Of a DNA stretch of 46,037 nt, positions 8,102-16,542 are shown piece after piece (the stretch's first letter is position 1; each line of letters begins with the position of its first letter). This stretch comes from a virus. The DNA lies in IMG/VR virus record IMGVR_UViG_3300046096_000407, positions 1 to 46,037 of that record; one strand, 5' to 3'. A model generated the notes under the pieces. The model was given only the letters and a program-made list of their open reading frames with translations, had not been told where the DNA came from and did not search any database. Made by a program: the position numbers and the translations under genes.

Positions 8102-10159
8102 CTAGAAAGTTACGACGCTACTGGCGAACGACTCGCCTAACTCGCTATGGCTGACCATGAGCACTTGAGGGAATCCACAACTTGCTACAACCCCAAGCAT
8201 GGCGGCTTCCCGGTTGTTGTCACAGGCTGCTGCAGGCTCGTCAAGTATAAGCCAAGGCACGTTGGCCAGAAACGTACGGGTCAGCGCGATGCGAATTGCC
8301 AAGCCCAAGGCGTCCAGTGTGGAGCCGGACAACCCCTCTACAGGCTTTCCGTCCACAAGGAAGCCGCCACCTTCGCGGGTAACTACCGACTGGGTGCCAC
8401 GCACTTGGCTGAAGTAGTGGCTGACGGTGCCCAAGACGGTGCCCCACAGCTGTTTGGCGACCAAGGGTCGAGCCTCACGAATCTTCTTGATGACGCGGTT
8501 GTTCAGCGTGTAGGTGGACAAGTCATCCTTGGCCTTGGCCAGTGCAGCTTGGGACGCCGCGTAGGAGTCCTGCGCAGCCGCGAACTGCCCCTTGGCCACT
8601 GCCAACGCCATGGCTATACCCACAGCTTCAGCCTGTGCCTGCTTCTCATCATTCTGAGACGTACGCAACTCAGACTTCCACTTAGCGGAGTCTGCCAAAA
8701 GCTCAGTCGCCATGCCAACTTGCGCCTGCAGGTTATCTGATACGGCCCGCAGTGCCGGTAAGTCCAGGGCAGCCAAGCCGTTGCGAGCGGCCTCGACGCG
8801 GGCCAAGGTGTGCTGTCTGGCAGAGTTCTTGGCCTCCACCTCGCGCAGCAACTTGTTGTAGTCGGTGGTGTCCAGTTCTGGCACATCGCCGCCGACCCAC
8901 TTGTACTTGCGCGGGTATCCGCCGAAGGCCTCGACAGGCAGACGCGACATTTGGGCATCCAAGGCTTTGGCTGCCGACACGGTTTCACGTACATCCTGCA
9001 CTTGGGCAGCCAGCACCTCCGCCTCAGCCTTGAGCGCTGTCATGCGGATTGCTGCGGCCTCAGCCAGCGCAGCGCATGCGGTGTTCTTGGCGATGACTTC
9101 CGGTACCTCGGAGAAGTCCTTGCCGCAGAAGTCACAGAGCTTCCCTTGGATAATAGCCATCTCAGCCTGGGCAAGTTCACGGGTGACCTGCAGAATCCCG
9201 GCCTGCACTGCCTTCTGGCGGTAGGTAGCGGCGAGGCCGCCATCGGCAAATTCTTCCGCGCTCGTGGCGACGTGCTCATACTGGTCGATGCGGGTGAACT
9301 CAGCGTACTGAGACCGCAGAGCAGCCGCCGCCGACTGCGCGGTCGCCTTATCGCGGTAGTATTGGGTGTCCAGCAGGTCGGGCACCTCAACTTCCGCCTC
9401 AGCAGAGAGGTCCGCGTGAGTCTTCACCCCCTTGACCAGTGTGGACTTGGCATTGGCTGCGTCAGCCAGCAACTTGCTCGCTGCTGACGTGTCTGTGGCT
9501 GCCAAGACGCTGTGCAGCTCGACTTGGGCGGTGGCCGCAGCCAAGAACTCTTGAGCCTTGGCCAAGCTCCCCTCCAGCTCCGCGAAGTCCGCCACGGGGG
9601 GCTTCACCTCGGCCAGCTCGGTGATACGGGCCTCAAGCAACTTGGTGTTGCCAGACGGCAGGTGCTCTTGGGCCTTCTCGACCAAGCGGTCAAGTGCATC
9701 CACGTCGGCCAGCTTCTCAATCAGAGATACCGCCGCGCCGGGGCCGCCTTCCAGCGCCCCGCGCAGAGCGCCTTGGTTGGCGAACATCAGGGATGTGGCA
9801 ACGGCAGCAGAGCAGCCGAACAAGCGGTCCACGAAAGCGGTGACCTCAGCTTGGCCAGAGGCCGTAACGCCGTCGCCGCGCAACTCAGCACCGCCCTTAT
9901 GGCGCTCTACTTCAAATTCAGAGCCATTAAACGAGAAGCGAAGTAGAACACGAAGAGAGGTCTCAGGCTTGCCGTAGGTGACGGTAGCGGCCAAGGACAT
10001 GGGCAGGGCCCGAGCCCCATACAGTGCATAGGCAATAGCCTGCAACATGGAGGACTTGCCTGCCTCTGAAGCTGCACGGATGAGCTGAAGACCGCCACCG
10101 AAGTTGATTTCCAAGGACTCGTGACGTTTGAAGTTTGTAAGTTTGAGGTAGTTAAGCAT
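8102..10159 (-). CDS. sbcC: SbcC/Rad50-like recombination nuclease ATPase (T4 gp46-like)
   Basis: 685 residues. The N-terminal ABC half carries Walker A at residues 29-36 (AASEAGKS, Lys35). A long coiled coil is broken at the centre by a zinc-hook CDFC (Cys342, Cys345). The C-terminal half has the signature GLSGS (609-613) and Walker B LILDEP (637-642, Asp640/Glu641), then a switch His (VSHSE). Shorter than E. coli SbcC (about 1048), closer to phage gp46. It should pair with the SbcD-like nuclease encoded 8 bases upstream to process DNA ends and hairpins. Start at 10159 is preceded by TAGGAAATACT. Odd point: the first Walker A glycine is alanine. Confidence 0.92.
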   Translation of the reverse strand: MLNYLKLTNFKRHESLEINFGGGLQLIRAASEAGKSSMLQAIAYALYGARALPMSLAATVTYGKPETSLRVLLRFSFNGSEFEVERHKGGAELRGDGVTASGQAEVTAFVDRLFGCSAAVATSLMFANQGALRGALEGGPGAAVSLIEKLADVDALDRLVEKAQEHLPSGNTKLLEARITELAEVKPPVADFAELEGSLAKAQEFLAAATAQVELHSVLAATDTSAASKLLADAANAKSTLVKGVKTHADLSAEAEVEVPDLLDTQYYRDKATAQSAAAALRSQYAEFTRIDQYEHVATSAEEFADGGLAATYRQKAVQAGILQVTRELAQAEMAIIQGKLCDFCGKDFSEVPEVIAKNTACAALAEAAAIRMTALKAEAEVLAAQVQDVRETVSAAKALDAQMSRLPVEAFGGYPRKYKWVGGDVPELDTTDYNKLLREVEAKNSARQHTLARVEAARNGLAALDLPALRAVSDNLQAQVGMATELLADSAKWKSELRTSQNDEKQAQAEAVGIAMALAVAKGQFAAAQDSYAASQAALAKAKDDLSTYTLNNRVIKKIREARPLVAKQLWGTVLGTVSHYFSQVRGTQSVVTREGGGFLVDGKPVEGLSGSTLDALGLAIRIALTRTFLANVPWLILDEPAAACDNNREAAMLGVVASCGFPQVLMVSHSELGESFASSVVTF

Positions 10160-10167
10160 AGTATTTC

Positions 10168-11175
10168 CTAGATTAGAGTTTCAACAACAGCTCGCTCTTC
10201 AGCATCCAAGGTCTCCAGTAGACACTTGATGACATCGAAGCCCTTGGCCGCCTCCAAGGTGGATTCAAAGTCAGCGGACAGCCCTTCGACGCTTGCAATC
10301 TGCACTGCGTTGGTGATGACAAACGCTTCGGACGTGCGCCGGAAGGCGGCGATGGCGTTGACAACTTCGTGGGCCTCTTCCTGCGCCGCACTGCCGCTCA
10401 CTCGGATGAACTTGTGACCGGTAGGCTGCAGGTCTCGCCAGCTCATCTCGACAAACTCTTGGTCCCGGATAGCCGTCGTCTCGAAGTGAACCCCAAAGCC
10501 ACCACGGATGACCACCTTGTACTTGTCGCCGTCTGAGAGCCAGTCTGATACTGATGTGGCCAGTTGGTTGCCCGGAATCAGAACCTTGCCCAAGCGTCTA
10601 GCGTGGTGCTCGTGGCCAAAGATGGCCGTCTTGCAGGGTAGGGCTGCGGCCTGCTCTTTGGAGACGTTCAAGCTCTGGTCAGCCTGCTTGGCAAAGAAGT
10701 TGTCGTAGTTGGCATGCAGGAACACGTACTCACACTTGGGTGTGGTTGCAAGCGCTGCGTCAAACACATCTTGGTTTACCAAGTGGGGAATCACGTACCC
10801 GTAGGGTGTCATCGTCGGCTGCTCGATATGCACATAACGCTCGGGGAAGTTTCGGCTTAGGAGTTTGCCTAGGAACTGAAAACTAGATAGCGTTGTAGAA
10901 GTTTTGCTAAGGTCGTGGTTGCCCGCTGAGTTATACAGCTTGGAACTTGGGTTAGCTTCAAGCCAGTCGCCTAGAATCTCGTACGTCTTTAGAACATCAC
11001 TGATTGGCACATTTGCCGTATCAAATAAGTCCCCGTTTATGAGTAGGTCGCCCTCTACAGGCAGTAAACCTGCAAATTCCTGCAGTACGTGCTGTCGTAG
11101 AGCCCACTGGGTGGCTGGTGTGGTACCGGAGCTACGAATAGCTCCTAAGTGTAAGTCGCTGATTACTGTAAGCAT
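10168..11175 (-). CDS. sbcD: SbcD/Mre11-like metallophosphoesterase nuclease (T4 gp47-like)
   Basis: 335 residues with the full calcineurin-like metal-binding series: Asp7-x-His9, GDLFD (Asp49), GNHD (Asn86, His87), His154 in FLHAN, and GHEHH (His188, His190). The family makes a two-metal nuclease that acts with Rad50/SbcC ATPase on double-strand ends. Residues after about 230 are the smaller capping and SbcC-binding part. It lies 8 bases before sbcC and overlaps the upstream nuclease gene by 13 bases. The first third of the gene is AT-richer than the rest. Confidence 0.92.
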   Translation of the reverse strand: MLTVISDLHLGAIRSSGTTPATQWALRQHVLQEFAGLLPVEGDLLINGDLFDTANVPISDVLKTYEILGDWLEANPSSKLYNSAGNHDLSKTSTTLSSFQFLGKLLSRNFPERYVHIEQPTMTPYGYVIPHLVNQDVFDAALATTPKCEYVFLHANYDNFFAKQADQSLNVSKEQAAALPCKTAIFGHEHHARRLGKVLIPGNQLATSVSDWLSDGDKYKVVIRGGFGVHFETTAIRDQEFVEMSWRDLQPTGHKFIRVSGSAAQEEAHEVVNAIAAFRRTSEAFVITNAVQIASVEGLSADFESTLEAAKGFDVIKCLLETLDAEERAVVETLI

Positions 11176-11579
11176 AATTCTATTGCCTCTTTTAAGTTAA
11201 GTTCTGATGTATTTCTAAGGTCCCAAGAGCCTGTGTCTTGCGTACCGAAGTAGTCAAGGCCGATACACCGCCACACTTTAGTCTTGCTGTGGTGTATCAG
11301 TATAACGCACTTTGCACCTGCTAATTGGAATATTCGCATCCTAGCCCGGTTCTCCAGCTTGAAGTTACCGACTGGTAACCTAAAGTCATGGGCTGTCTCT
11401 TTTACCTCAAGCAGAATCGGCAGCCCTTGATTTACAAGCAGGAAGTCGGCCAAGGTTGGCTGCCTTGACCCTGCGTGGGCGTCAGGTAGCCGGTTCCATG
11501 CGAAGTCCTGTCGGGTGATAGAAGACAGAATCTTCTTCACCTGACCCTCAGCTATCTTGCCTCGGTTTGTGGTGGTCAT
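11163..11579 (-). CDS. PD-(D/E)XK nuclease, Holliday-junction-resolvase-like
   Basis: 138 residues. Glu11 (GKIAEGQVKKIL), Asp45 (TLADFLLV) and Glu58-Val-Lys60 (ILLEVKET) fit the E...D...ExK catalytic pattern of restriction-like nucleases, with spacing as in RecU/Hjc-type resolvases and phage endonucleases. GGAGAAAGC precedes the ATG at 11579, and that ATG overlaps the polymerase stop (ATGA). Placed between polymerase and SbcCD, it is likely to cut branched or recombining phage DNA. It could instead be a ssDNA or VRR-type nuclease. Confidence 0.75.
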   Translation of the reverse strand: MTTTNRGKIAEGQVKKILSSITRQDFAWNRLPDAHAGSRQPTLADFLLVNQGLPILLEVKETAHDFRLPVGNFKLENRARMRIFQLAGAKCVILIHHSKTKVWRCIGLDYFGTQDTGSWDLRNTSELNLKEAIELCLQ

Positions 11580-14500
11580 GCTTTCTCCATTTTCTTCAGG
11601 CCGCCGACGATGGCAGCCTCAACAGGCAAATCACCAATCTCAATCTGCTCGCCAAAAGACGGGCCGAATGAAATCGAACTCTTGATTGGCAACTCCATGC
11701 CAGCGTAATCACCCACCATGCAGGCATGGGCAGCGACCATGAAGGGCACCAAGTCTGGGATAGCCACGGAGAACACACACTCGTCGTGAATCGGTGCGAT
11801 GACCTCACAGTCAAACACCTGCTCAAGACGGGCCTTCCACATGCGGCCTTCAGCCAACTTGGTCATCTCGGCTGCAGAACCCTGGATTCGGAACGACAAG
11901 GCTTGGCGCTGGGGGCCTTCCTCGTCCCCGCTGGATGCTTGGTCAATCATCTTGGCCAAGTGGCGAACAGCCCCCAACAAGGTCTTTACCGTGCCGTGCT
12001 CGTATATAGCTGCCATCTCTGTCTCAGCCCATGCTTCAGCTACTGGGAAGGCTACAGCTTTAGCCTCAAGCATATCTGTAGCATCCTGTTTAGTTACCAT
12101 CAGCATACGACTTAGTTTTCCGGGCTTAATCCTATATTGGCTTCCGAAGTTACAGGCTTTACCTAAAGCTCTGCACTTTTTTGCTGTCTCATAGAGTGGA
12201 TTAGACTTATCGTCTTTAGCGGCAACAAACTGCTCATAAGTTATAGCCTCATTGCGTCCATTGTAAATACCTAAGCCAGTAATCGAGTGCATATCTTTTG
12301 GCGAGTCACCTACAAATACTTCACGTAGAGTCGGGTCTTTGGACCATTCAGCCAAGAGCAGAATCTCTTGACTAGAGAAGTCCATCGAGACGATAACAGC
12401 GTTGCGCTTGTGTGGCACGATTACCTCGCGGAACCTTGCAGCTTGACCCTCAATCTTGGCGTGTTTTGGAAGCTGTTGCAGGTTTGGTGCTGAACTGCTG
12501 GCCCTGCGTGTGTTAGTTCCACACTGGTTATGGTTAGAGTGAATTCTACCAGTTTTCCAGTGGACTAACTTAGGATAAGTCTCGTAGTACAGACCGCTAC
12601 GTGTCTGCACCATCTTAATCAACTTCAAGGCCTCAAGGGCTGCCTTCTCTTCTTCTGGTGCATCCAGCAAAGCATAGGCAATCGCCGTAGTGTCCGTCGA
12701 AGGGTTCGGCAGCCGAGCGCCGGGGGGCGGCGGCATCGCGTTGTAGGCCTCCAAGGTCAGCGGCACGTCCATGGCGTTGCGGATAGCTTCGTTGGAGCGG
12801 GTACCTGGCCCGTTATTGAACAAGCGCAGAGGCAAGCCCATCACGGCGTACATCAACTTGGTAATCTGCTTGGGGCTGCCTGCGTTGAACTCCGGTGCGG
12901 CGACGAAGCGGCGATGCACGTAGCACGTCACAGCGGCGGCGTCATCAGCGGACACCAAGTCTGCCAAGAGCTTGTCCTGAATCATTGGGACAAGCTTTGC
13001 CGGTGTGCGCACCGCTGTCTTCAGCTCTTGACCACAAATCAGTGCTGCCTGCTTGATGGCTGCTGCGTCCAGCTTCTCGAACACCGGTGCAACGGTGCCT
13101 TCCCACCCATGGGTGATGAGGTACTTGTGTAGCACGGCCTCAGCGTCAACCTTGGTCTTCGCATCTAGCTCAGCCAACTCGTAGAGCTTGGCAACGTCAA
13201 CCTTAACGCCGTGGACATAGCTTTGGGCATGCAGGTAGGACGCGTCAATCTCAACGTCCAAGTACACCTTCCAGTGGCGCTCAAGTTGCATGTGCAACTT
13301 GAAGAAGTTGTGCAACGAGGCGGTGACGATGGTGTCATCGCAAGCGTAGGACTTGACGTGTGCAGCGGACAACTCACGCATCTTATACTGGCGGCGCTCA
13401 GTGGCCTCGAAGACTGGCGGTTCGACTTCGATGGTGCCACCTTCGACCAAGGTCGGGGCGGGCGGGCGAGGCAGCTCATCGTCTGTGTAAGGGAGGTCGC
13501 GCTCCCATTTGCCCATCGCCACGGCGTACTTCTGGGACTCCATCTCTACGTCAGCCGCCGTGACCTCACGGATTACAGCTTCCTTGACACACTTGTCAAA
13601 GGCGCTCAGCAACTGGCCGCCCTGCAGAGTACCGATAGGGCCTTCCAAGGTTGTCACAGCGCTGTACTCAACTTGGTCGTAGCCGAAATACATCTTGGCC
13701 AACTTCTTCAAGCCCAAGGACTCGTTCTCGTTGACGTAGGAGGCTTCCAGCTTGGTGTCCAGCCAGTTGGGCAAGTAGCCCTCATAGCCGTTGTCCTTGA
13801 AGCGCTCGCCCCAAGCGTTATAGAGTACCGGACCCTCGAACGCCACGTTTTGGATGACCAACTGCTTGCCCAAGTTCATGGCGAAGTCAGCCACGTCGTC
13901 GAGGGGTACGTAGTCGGTGTCTACGTGGTCCACGGGGATGTAGACGGTGTACTGCAGGTTATCACCGAAGGTGAGTGACATGCCGGACAACTCAGAGCCG
14001 ATGACATCAACGATGCCCCCGTTGGACTCGACCCACTCGTCAGACTCGTCAGGTGTAGAAGTCTCGATGTCCAGTGCCACGAAGTCGGACTGGGCAATCA
14101 GAGGTTTGGCCCACGACTTGAACGACTCCCACTTGGAGCCGGATACAAGGTGGGACTGCCCCTGCCACTTCGCCAGCCGCTCGTCATCCACCTTGCCGCG
14201 AATCAGGCCGGGGGACCACTTCAGCGGGTTCTGCAAGGTGTTGACCCACTCGGTGTGAATCTTGGCCAGCTTCCACGACTTGATGAACTCGGCAGAGCCG
14301 TCAAAAATCTTCTTGACCACTTTGACGCCGCACTCTGGGTGTAGCTCGTCCAAGTTGCCAATCTCAGCCAAGCGGGCAAGCTCTTCAAGGCCTGCATCGC
14401 CATAGCCCCGGTAGAATTCCGCGAAGGCTGCGGGGCCAAAACCCTTGATGCCCTTGATGTTGTCGGAGGAGTCACCGACCAGCGCCTTGTACACGCTAAT

Positions 14501-15049
14501 CCAGCGATTCTCGAACGGGCCAAAAGGGTTCTCGTCTAAGTCGCGGTCACCGATGCCGGTGTGGATTGTCGCGCCGTAGGCGTTGACGCCGGACAGTACA
14601 GCCAAGTCGCCATCGCCGGAGCGGATTACGAGGTCCTCTTCCGTGTGCTGGGCCAGCCAGCCGAGGATGTCGTCACCCTCGACATAATCTTGGGTCAAGG
14701 ACAGGGCACCGAGCTTGAAGAAGACGCTCTGCAACTGCTCTTTGAGGTTGTTGAACTCTACGTAGGCCTCGTTGGGGCGCTTGCCGCGACCGGCCTTGTA
14801 CTCTTTGTCGATCATGCCGCGCATGACCTTGCTGGACTGACCCTCGAACACAAGGATGGCGTCCTTGGGGGTCAGGTTGAATTTCTTGAGAGAGGTGATG
14901 ATGGAGTTTACGGCGTTCTCGTAACCGTACGCTTGGGTGTTTACCCAGTAATCTTTGCCGTCTTCTGTGACAGCGTTGAAACCTTCTTGGTCTTTTCCTA
15001 CTGAGAGGCAGGTCCACATAATAGAGGACATGTCGAATGCAATTTTCAT
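11576..15049 (-). CDS. polA: Family A DNA polymerase I with 5' nuclease, 3'-5' exonuclease and polymerase domains
   Basis: 1157 residues, longer than E. coli Pol I (928). Residues about 1-300 are a 5'-3' exonuclease/FEN domain: Asp6, EGDDILGW, RSGDGDL and the H3TH loop GDSSDNIKGIKGFGPAA. About 320-530 are a DEDD proofreading domain, with Asp327 and Glu329 in LDIETS. The polymerase follows with motif A (SMDFSSQE, Asp890), motif B (KKCRALGKACNFGSQY) and motif C (IHDE, His1088-Asp1089-Glu1090). Extra length includes a Pro-rich insert (LPRPPAPTLVEGG) between exo and polymerase parts. Start 15049 is preceded by TTAGGAAATAT. It would be the replicative polymerase and could also remove primers. The 12.04-12.62 kb part is AT-richer than the rest. 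Confidence 0.95.
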   Translation of the reverse strand: MKIAFDMSSIMWTCLSVGKDQEGFNAVTEDGKDYWVNTQAYGYENAVNSIITSLKKFNLTPKDAILVFEGQSSKVMRGMIDKEYKAGRGKRPNEAYVEFNNLKEQLQSVFFKLGALSLTQDYVEGDDILGWLAQHTEEDLVIRSGDGDLAVLSGVNAYGATIHTGIGDRDLDENPFGPFENRWISVYKALVGDSSDNIKGIKGFGPAAFAEFYRGYGDAGLEELARLAEIGNLDELHPECGVKVVKKIFDGSAEFIKSWKLAKIHTEWVNTLQNPLKWSPGLIRGKVDDERLAKWQGQSHLVSGSKWESFKSWAKPLIAQSDFVALDIETSTPDESDEWVESNGGIVDVIGSELSGMSLTFGDNLQYTVYIPVDHVDTDYVPLDDVADFAMNLGKQLVIQNVAFEGPVLYNAWGERFKDNGYEGYLPNWLDTKLEASYVNENESLGLKKLAKMYFGYDQVEYSAVTTLEGPIGTLQGGQLLSAFDKCVKEAVIREVTAADVEMESQKYAVAMGKWERDLPYTDDELPRPPAPTLVEGGTIEVEPPVFEATERRQYKMRELSAAHVKSYACDDTIVTASLHNFFKLHMQLERHWKVYLDVEIDASYLHAQSYVHGVKVDVAKLYELAELDAKTKVDAEAVLHKYLITHGWEGTVAPVFEKLDAAAIKQAALICGQELKTAVRTPAKLVPMIQDKLLADLVSADDAAAVTCYVHRRFVAAPEFNAGSPKQITKLMYAVMGLPLRLFNNGPGTRSNEAIRNAMDVPLTLEAYNAMPPPPGARLPNPSTDTTAIAYALLDAPEEEKAALEALKLIKMVQTRSGLYYETYPKLVHWKTGRIHSNHNQCGTNTRRASSSAPNLQQLPKHAKIEGQAARFREVIVPHKRNAVIVSMDFSSQEILLLAEWSKDPTLREVFVGDSPKDMHSITGLGIYNGRNEAITYEQFVAAKDDKSNPLYETAKKCRALGKACNFGSQYRIKPGKLSRMLMVTKQDATDMLEAKAVAFPVAEAWAETEMAAIYEHGTVKTLLGAVRHLAKMIDQASSGDEEGPQRQALSFRIQGSAAEMTKLAEGRMWKARLEQVFDCEVIAPIHDECVFSVAIPDLVPFMVAAHACMVGDYAGMELPIKSSISFGPSFGEQIEIGDLPVEAAIVGGLKKMEKA

Positions 15050-15068
15050 ATATTTCCTAATGTAAGAA

Positions 15069-15088
15069 AAGCCCTCCGAGGAGGGCTT
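15069..15088 (-). terminator. Leftward terminator upstream of the polymerase gene
   Basis: AAGCCCTCC / GGAGGGCTT, nine-base perfect stem with a tiny loop (15069-15088). Reading leftward it is followed by a T-rich tail (TTTTCTTAC). It ends the transcript of the DUF6378-like gene, so the polymerase would be expressed by read-through or a weak promoter I cannot see. Confidence 0.8.
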
Positions 15089-15093
15089 GGGTT

Positions 15094-15441
15094 TTAGCGT
15101 ATGTTGCCTTGCAGCTCGTCTGCAACTAATTTTGAATATCCTGCCACATCGGTCCAGGAGTCATCGTAATTGGCATCGCCGTTTACGATTCGTCCAATCT
15201 TGTGGAACACCATCTCAAGCGCTTCCTGTTGTGTGTCTGTCAGCACCTTGTTTCGGGAATCCAAGTGCTTCTTCAGCAGCCGCTTGAAGTCTTGTGTGAC
15301 GTTAGCGTGGCCTTGGAAGGTTCCGTAGCGAGAGCCCCGCTCTGCGAGGATGGTGACCAAGGTGGGGGCCGTCTTTGGTGCTTCCTTGGCTGGGCGTCCG
15401 CGTTTTTGGGTCTGAACAAAAGGCATCTTACGTGTTGTCAT
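15094..15441 (-). CDS. DUF6378-like phage protein
   Basis: 115 residues. Residues about 30-110 match a small phage domain I recognise as DUF6378: RGSRYGTFQGHANVTQDFK, then TQQEALEMVFHKIGRIVNGD and the closing YDDSWTDVAGYSKLVADEL. The N-terminus is basic (MTTRKMPFVQTQKRGR). No catalytic motif is known. It is helical, resembles MazG-like folds in pattern, and lies next to a MazG-like gene with which it overlaps by 14 bases. Function unknown; nucleotide metabolism is a guess from context. Confidence 0.75.
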   Translation of the reverse strand: MTTRKMPFVQTQKRGRPAKEAPKTAPTLVTILAERGSRYGTFQGHANVTQDFKRLLKKHLDSRNKVLTDTQQEALEMVFHKIGRIVNGDANYDDSWTDVAGYSKLVADELQGNIR

Positions 15442-15853
15442 TTAGTTTCTCCGATAAAAGTTGTGAAATCTTTGGCTCTGGTTTCCAATATCCGGGACCC
15501 TTCTGGAGCTTCCCGAATTGGTCTTTGATTGGGTTTCCGTCCGCTCCCATCTTGCTGAAGTTGGACTGCATGATTACAGAGATAACTTCCTGCATTGGTA
15601 GGCCGTACTTAGTACCTTCAGAGGCACAATAGACCATAATATCACCAAACCAGTCAGCAAGGTTAGTCAAGGTTTCTAGATTCGTCGAACCTTCTTTATT
15701 GTAGGTTTCGATGATGTCAAATCCCTCATCCAGCTCATCACGAAGAATCTTCGTGAAGTTGAGCAGCTTCAAAGGGAAGCCGTCTGGCAGCGCAGGCTTG
15801 TCTGGGCAGGGGAACCCATACATCGTATTGAACTTCTTGATGTCATCAAACAT
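15428..15853 (-). CDS. MazG-like nucleotide pyrophosphohydrolase
   Basis: 141 residues. A helical core has Glu40-x-x-Glu43 (ILRDELDEG) and, about 25 residues on, LADWFGDIMVY (Asp67, Asp71), the arrangement of all-alpha NTP pyrophosphatases; the second ExxD element is not exact. The tail SNFSKMGADGNPIKDQFGKL ending GPGYWKPEP is typical of phage members of this family. It would hydrolyse (d)NTPs to monophosphates, adjusting nucleotide or ppGpp pools in the infected cell. Overlaps its neighbours by 14 and 8 bases. Confidence 0.8.
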   Translation of the reverse strand: MFDDIKKFNTMYGFPCPDKPALPDGFPLKLLNFTKILRDELDEGFDIIETYNKEGSTNLETLTNLADWFGDIMVYCASEGTKYGLPMQEVISVIMQSNFSKMGADGNPIKDQFGKLQKGPGYWKPEPKISQLLSEKLNDNT

Positions 15854-16496
15854 TTTTCATTTTCTCCAAGGTGTATTTGAGGTCTTGGTCAAGTCCGGCT
15901 TGGCCCATCAGCCAGTTGCGGTAGTCTGCTGGCACGTTCAGGATTGGCACACCCTTGTGCTTCCCGAAGGGCATGACATGCAGCATCTTAGGTGTGCTGG
16001 CCCGCTTGAACAGCGCTTCCAGCGTAGTGCCCGTCTTCGGCAGAATCACTTGCAGCAAGTCATGCACTGTCAAGATGTCACCCAAGGCTGAGTGTGACTT
16101 TCGGTCGGGTAGACCAAGTTCTGATTGCAGGGTGGCCAACTTGTGGTTGGTGGTGCCTGTAATGTATTTTCTGGACAAGGCCAGAGTACATAGGGTCGCC
16201 GCTGGTGTGTAAACACTAGCAATCATTCGAGTATCGAATGGTGCGTTGTGGCAGATCATCCACCCAGACTCTGGAAGTAGCTTTGCTACTTCAGCAAGTT
16301 TAGGTTTGCCAACACACATCTCGTTAGAGATTCCGTGAATGGCAAATGCACCGGGTTCAATCTGGCGCTCGGGGTCTACAAGGGTCTCATGTTGTTCGAG
16401 AATGTTGAGGTTCTCGTCCATGGTGACCCATGCGATTTCACATACGCCACCTGATAGGCCCGCAGTTTCTGTATCTAAAATTAGGTAATTGTTCAT
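15846..16496 (-). CDS. DnaQ-family 3'-5' exonuclease, ExoX-like with DUF3820 tail
   Basis: 216 residues. DEDDh residues are all visible: Asp8 and Glu10 (LDTETAG), Asp88 (CHNAPFDTRMI), His135 and Asp140 (SHSALGDILT). Residues about 172-200 (MPFGKHKGVPILNVPADYRNW) are the small DUF3820 domain found at the C-terminus of ExoX-type enzymes. Likely a DNA exonuclease in repair or host DNA breakdown. ATG at 16496 lies just after a terminator. Confidence 0.85.
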   Translation of the reverse strand: MNNYLILDTETAGLSGGVCEIAWVTMDENLNILEQHETLVDPERQIEPGAFAIHGISNEMCVGKPKLAEVAKLLPESGWMICHNAPFDTRMIASVYTPAATLCTLALSRKYITGTTNHKLATLQSELGLPDRKSHSALGDILTVHDLLQVILPKTGTTLEALFKRASTPKMLHVMPFGKHKGVPILNVPADYRNWLMGQAGLDQDLKYTLEKMKNV

Positions 16497-16500
16497 GCGT

Positions 16501-16528
16501 GAAAAAGGCCCAGAAATTCTGGGCCTTT
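16501..16528 (-). terminator. Leftward terminator between the possible SSB gene and the exonuclease gene
   Basis: AAAGGCCCAGA / TCTGGGCCTTT, eleven-base perfect stem with a three-base loop (16504-16528), followed leftward by TTTTTC. Strong classical shape. It limits transcription from the 17.3 kb promoter into downstream genes. Confidence 0.85.
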
Positions 16529-16542
16529 CCTAAGTTTAGTTG

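Noticed and set aside
8147-9977. Several plus-strand frames of 90-225 residues opposite sbcC
   Set aside because: They lie wholly antisense to a gene with all SbcC motifs, and have Arg/Ser/Pro-rich composition without motifs.
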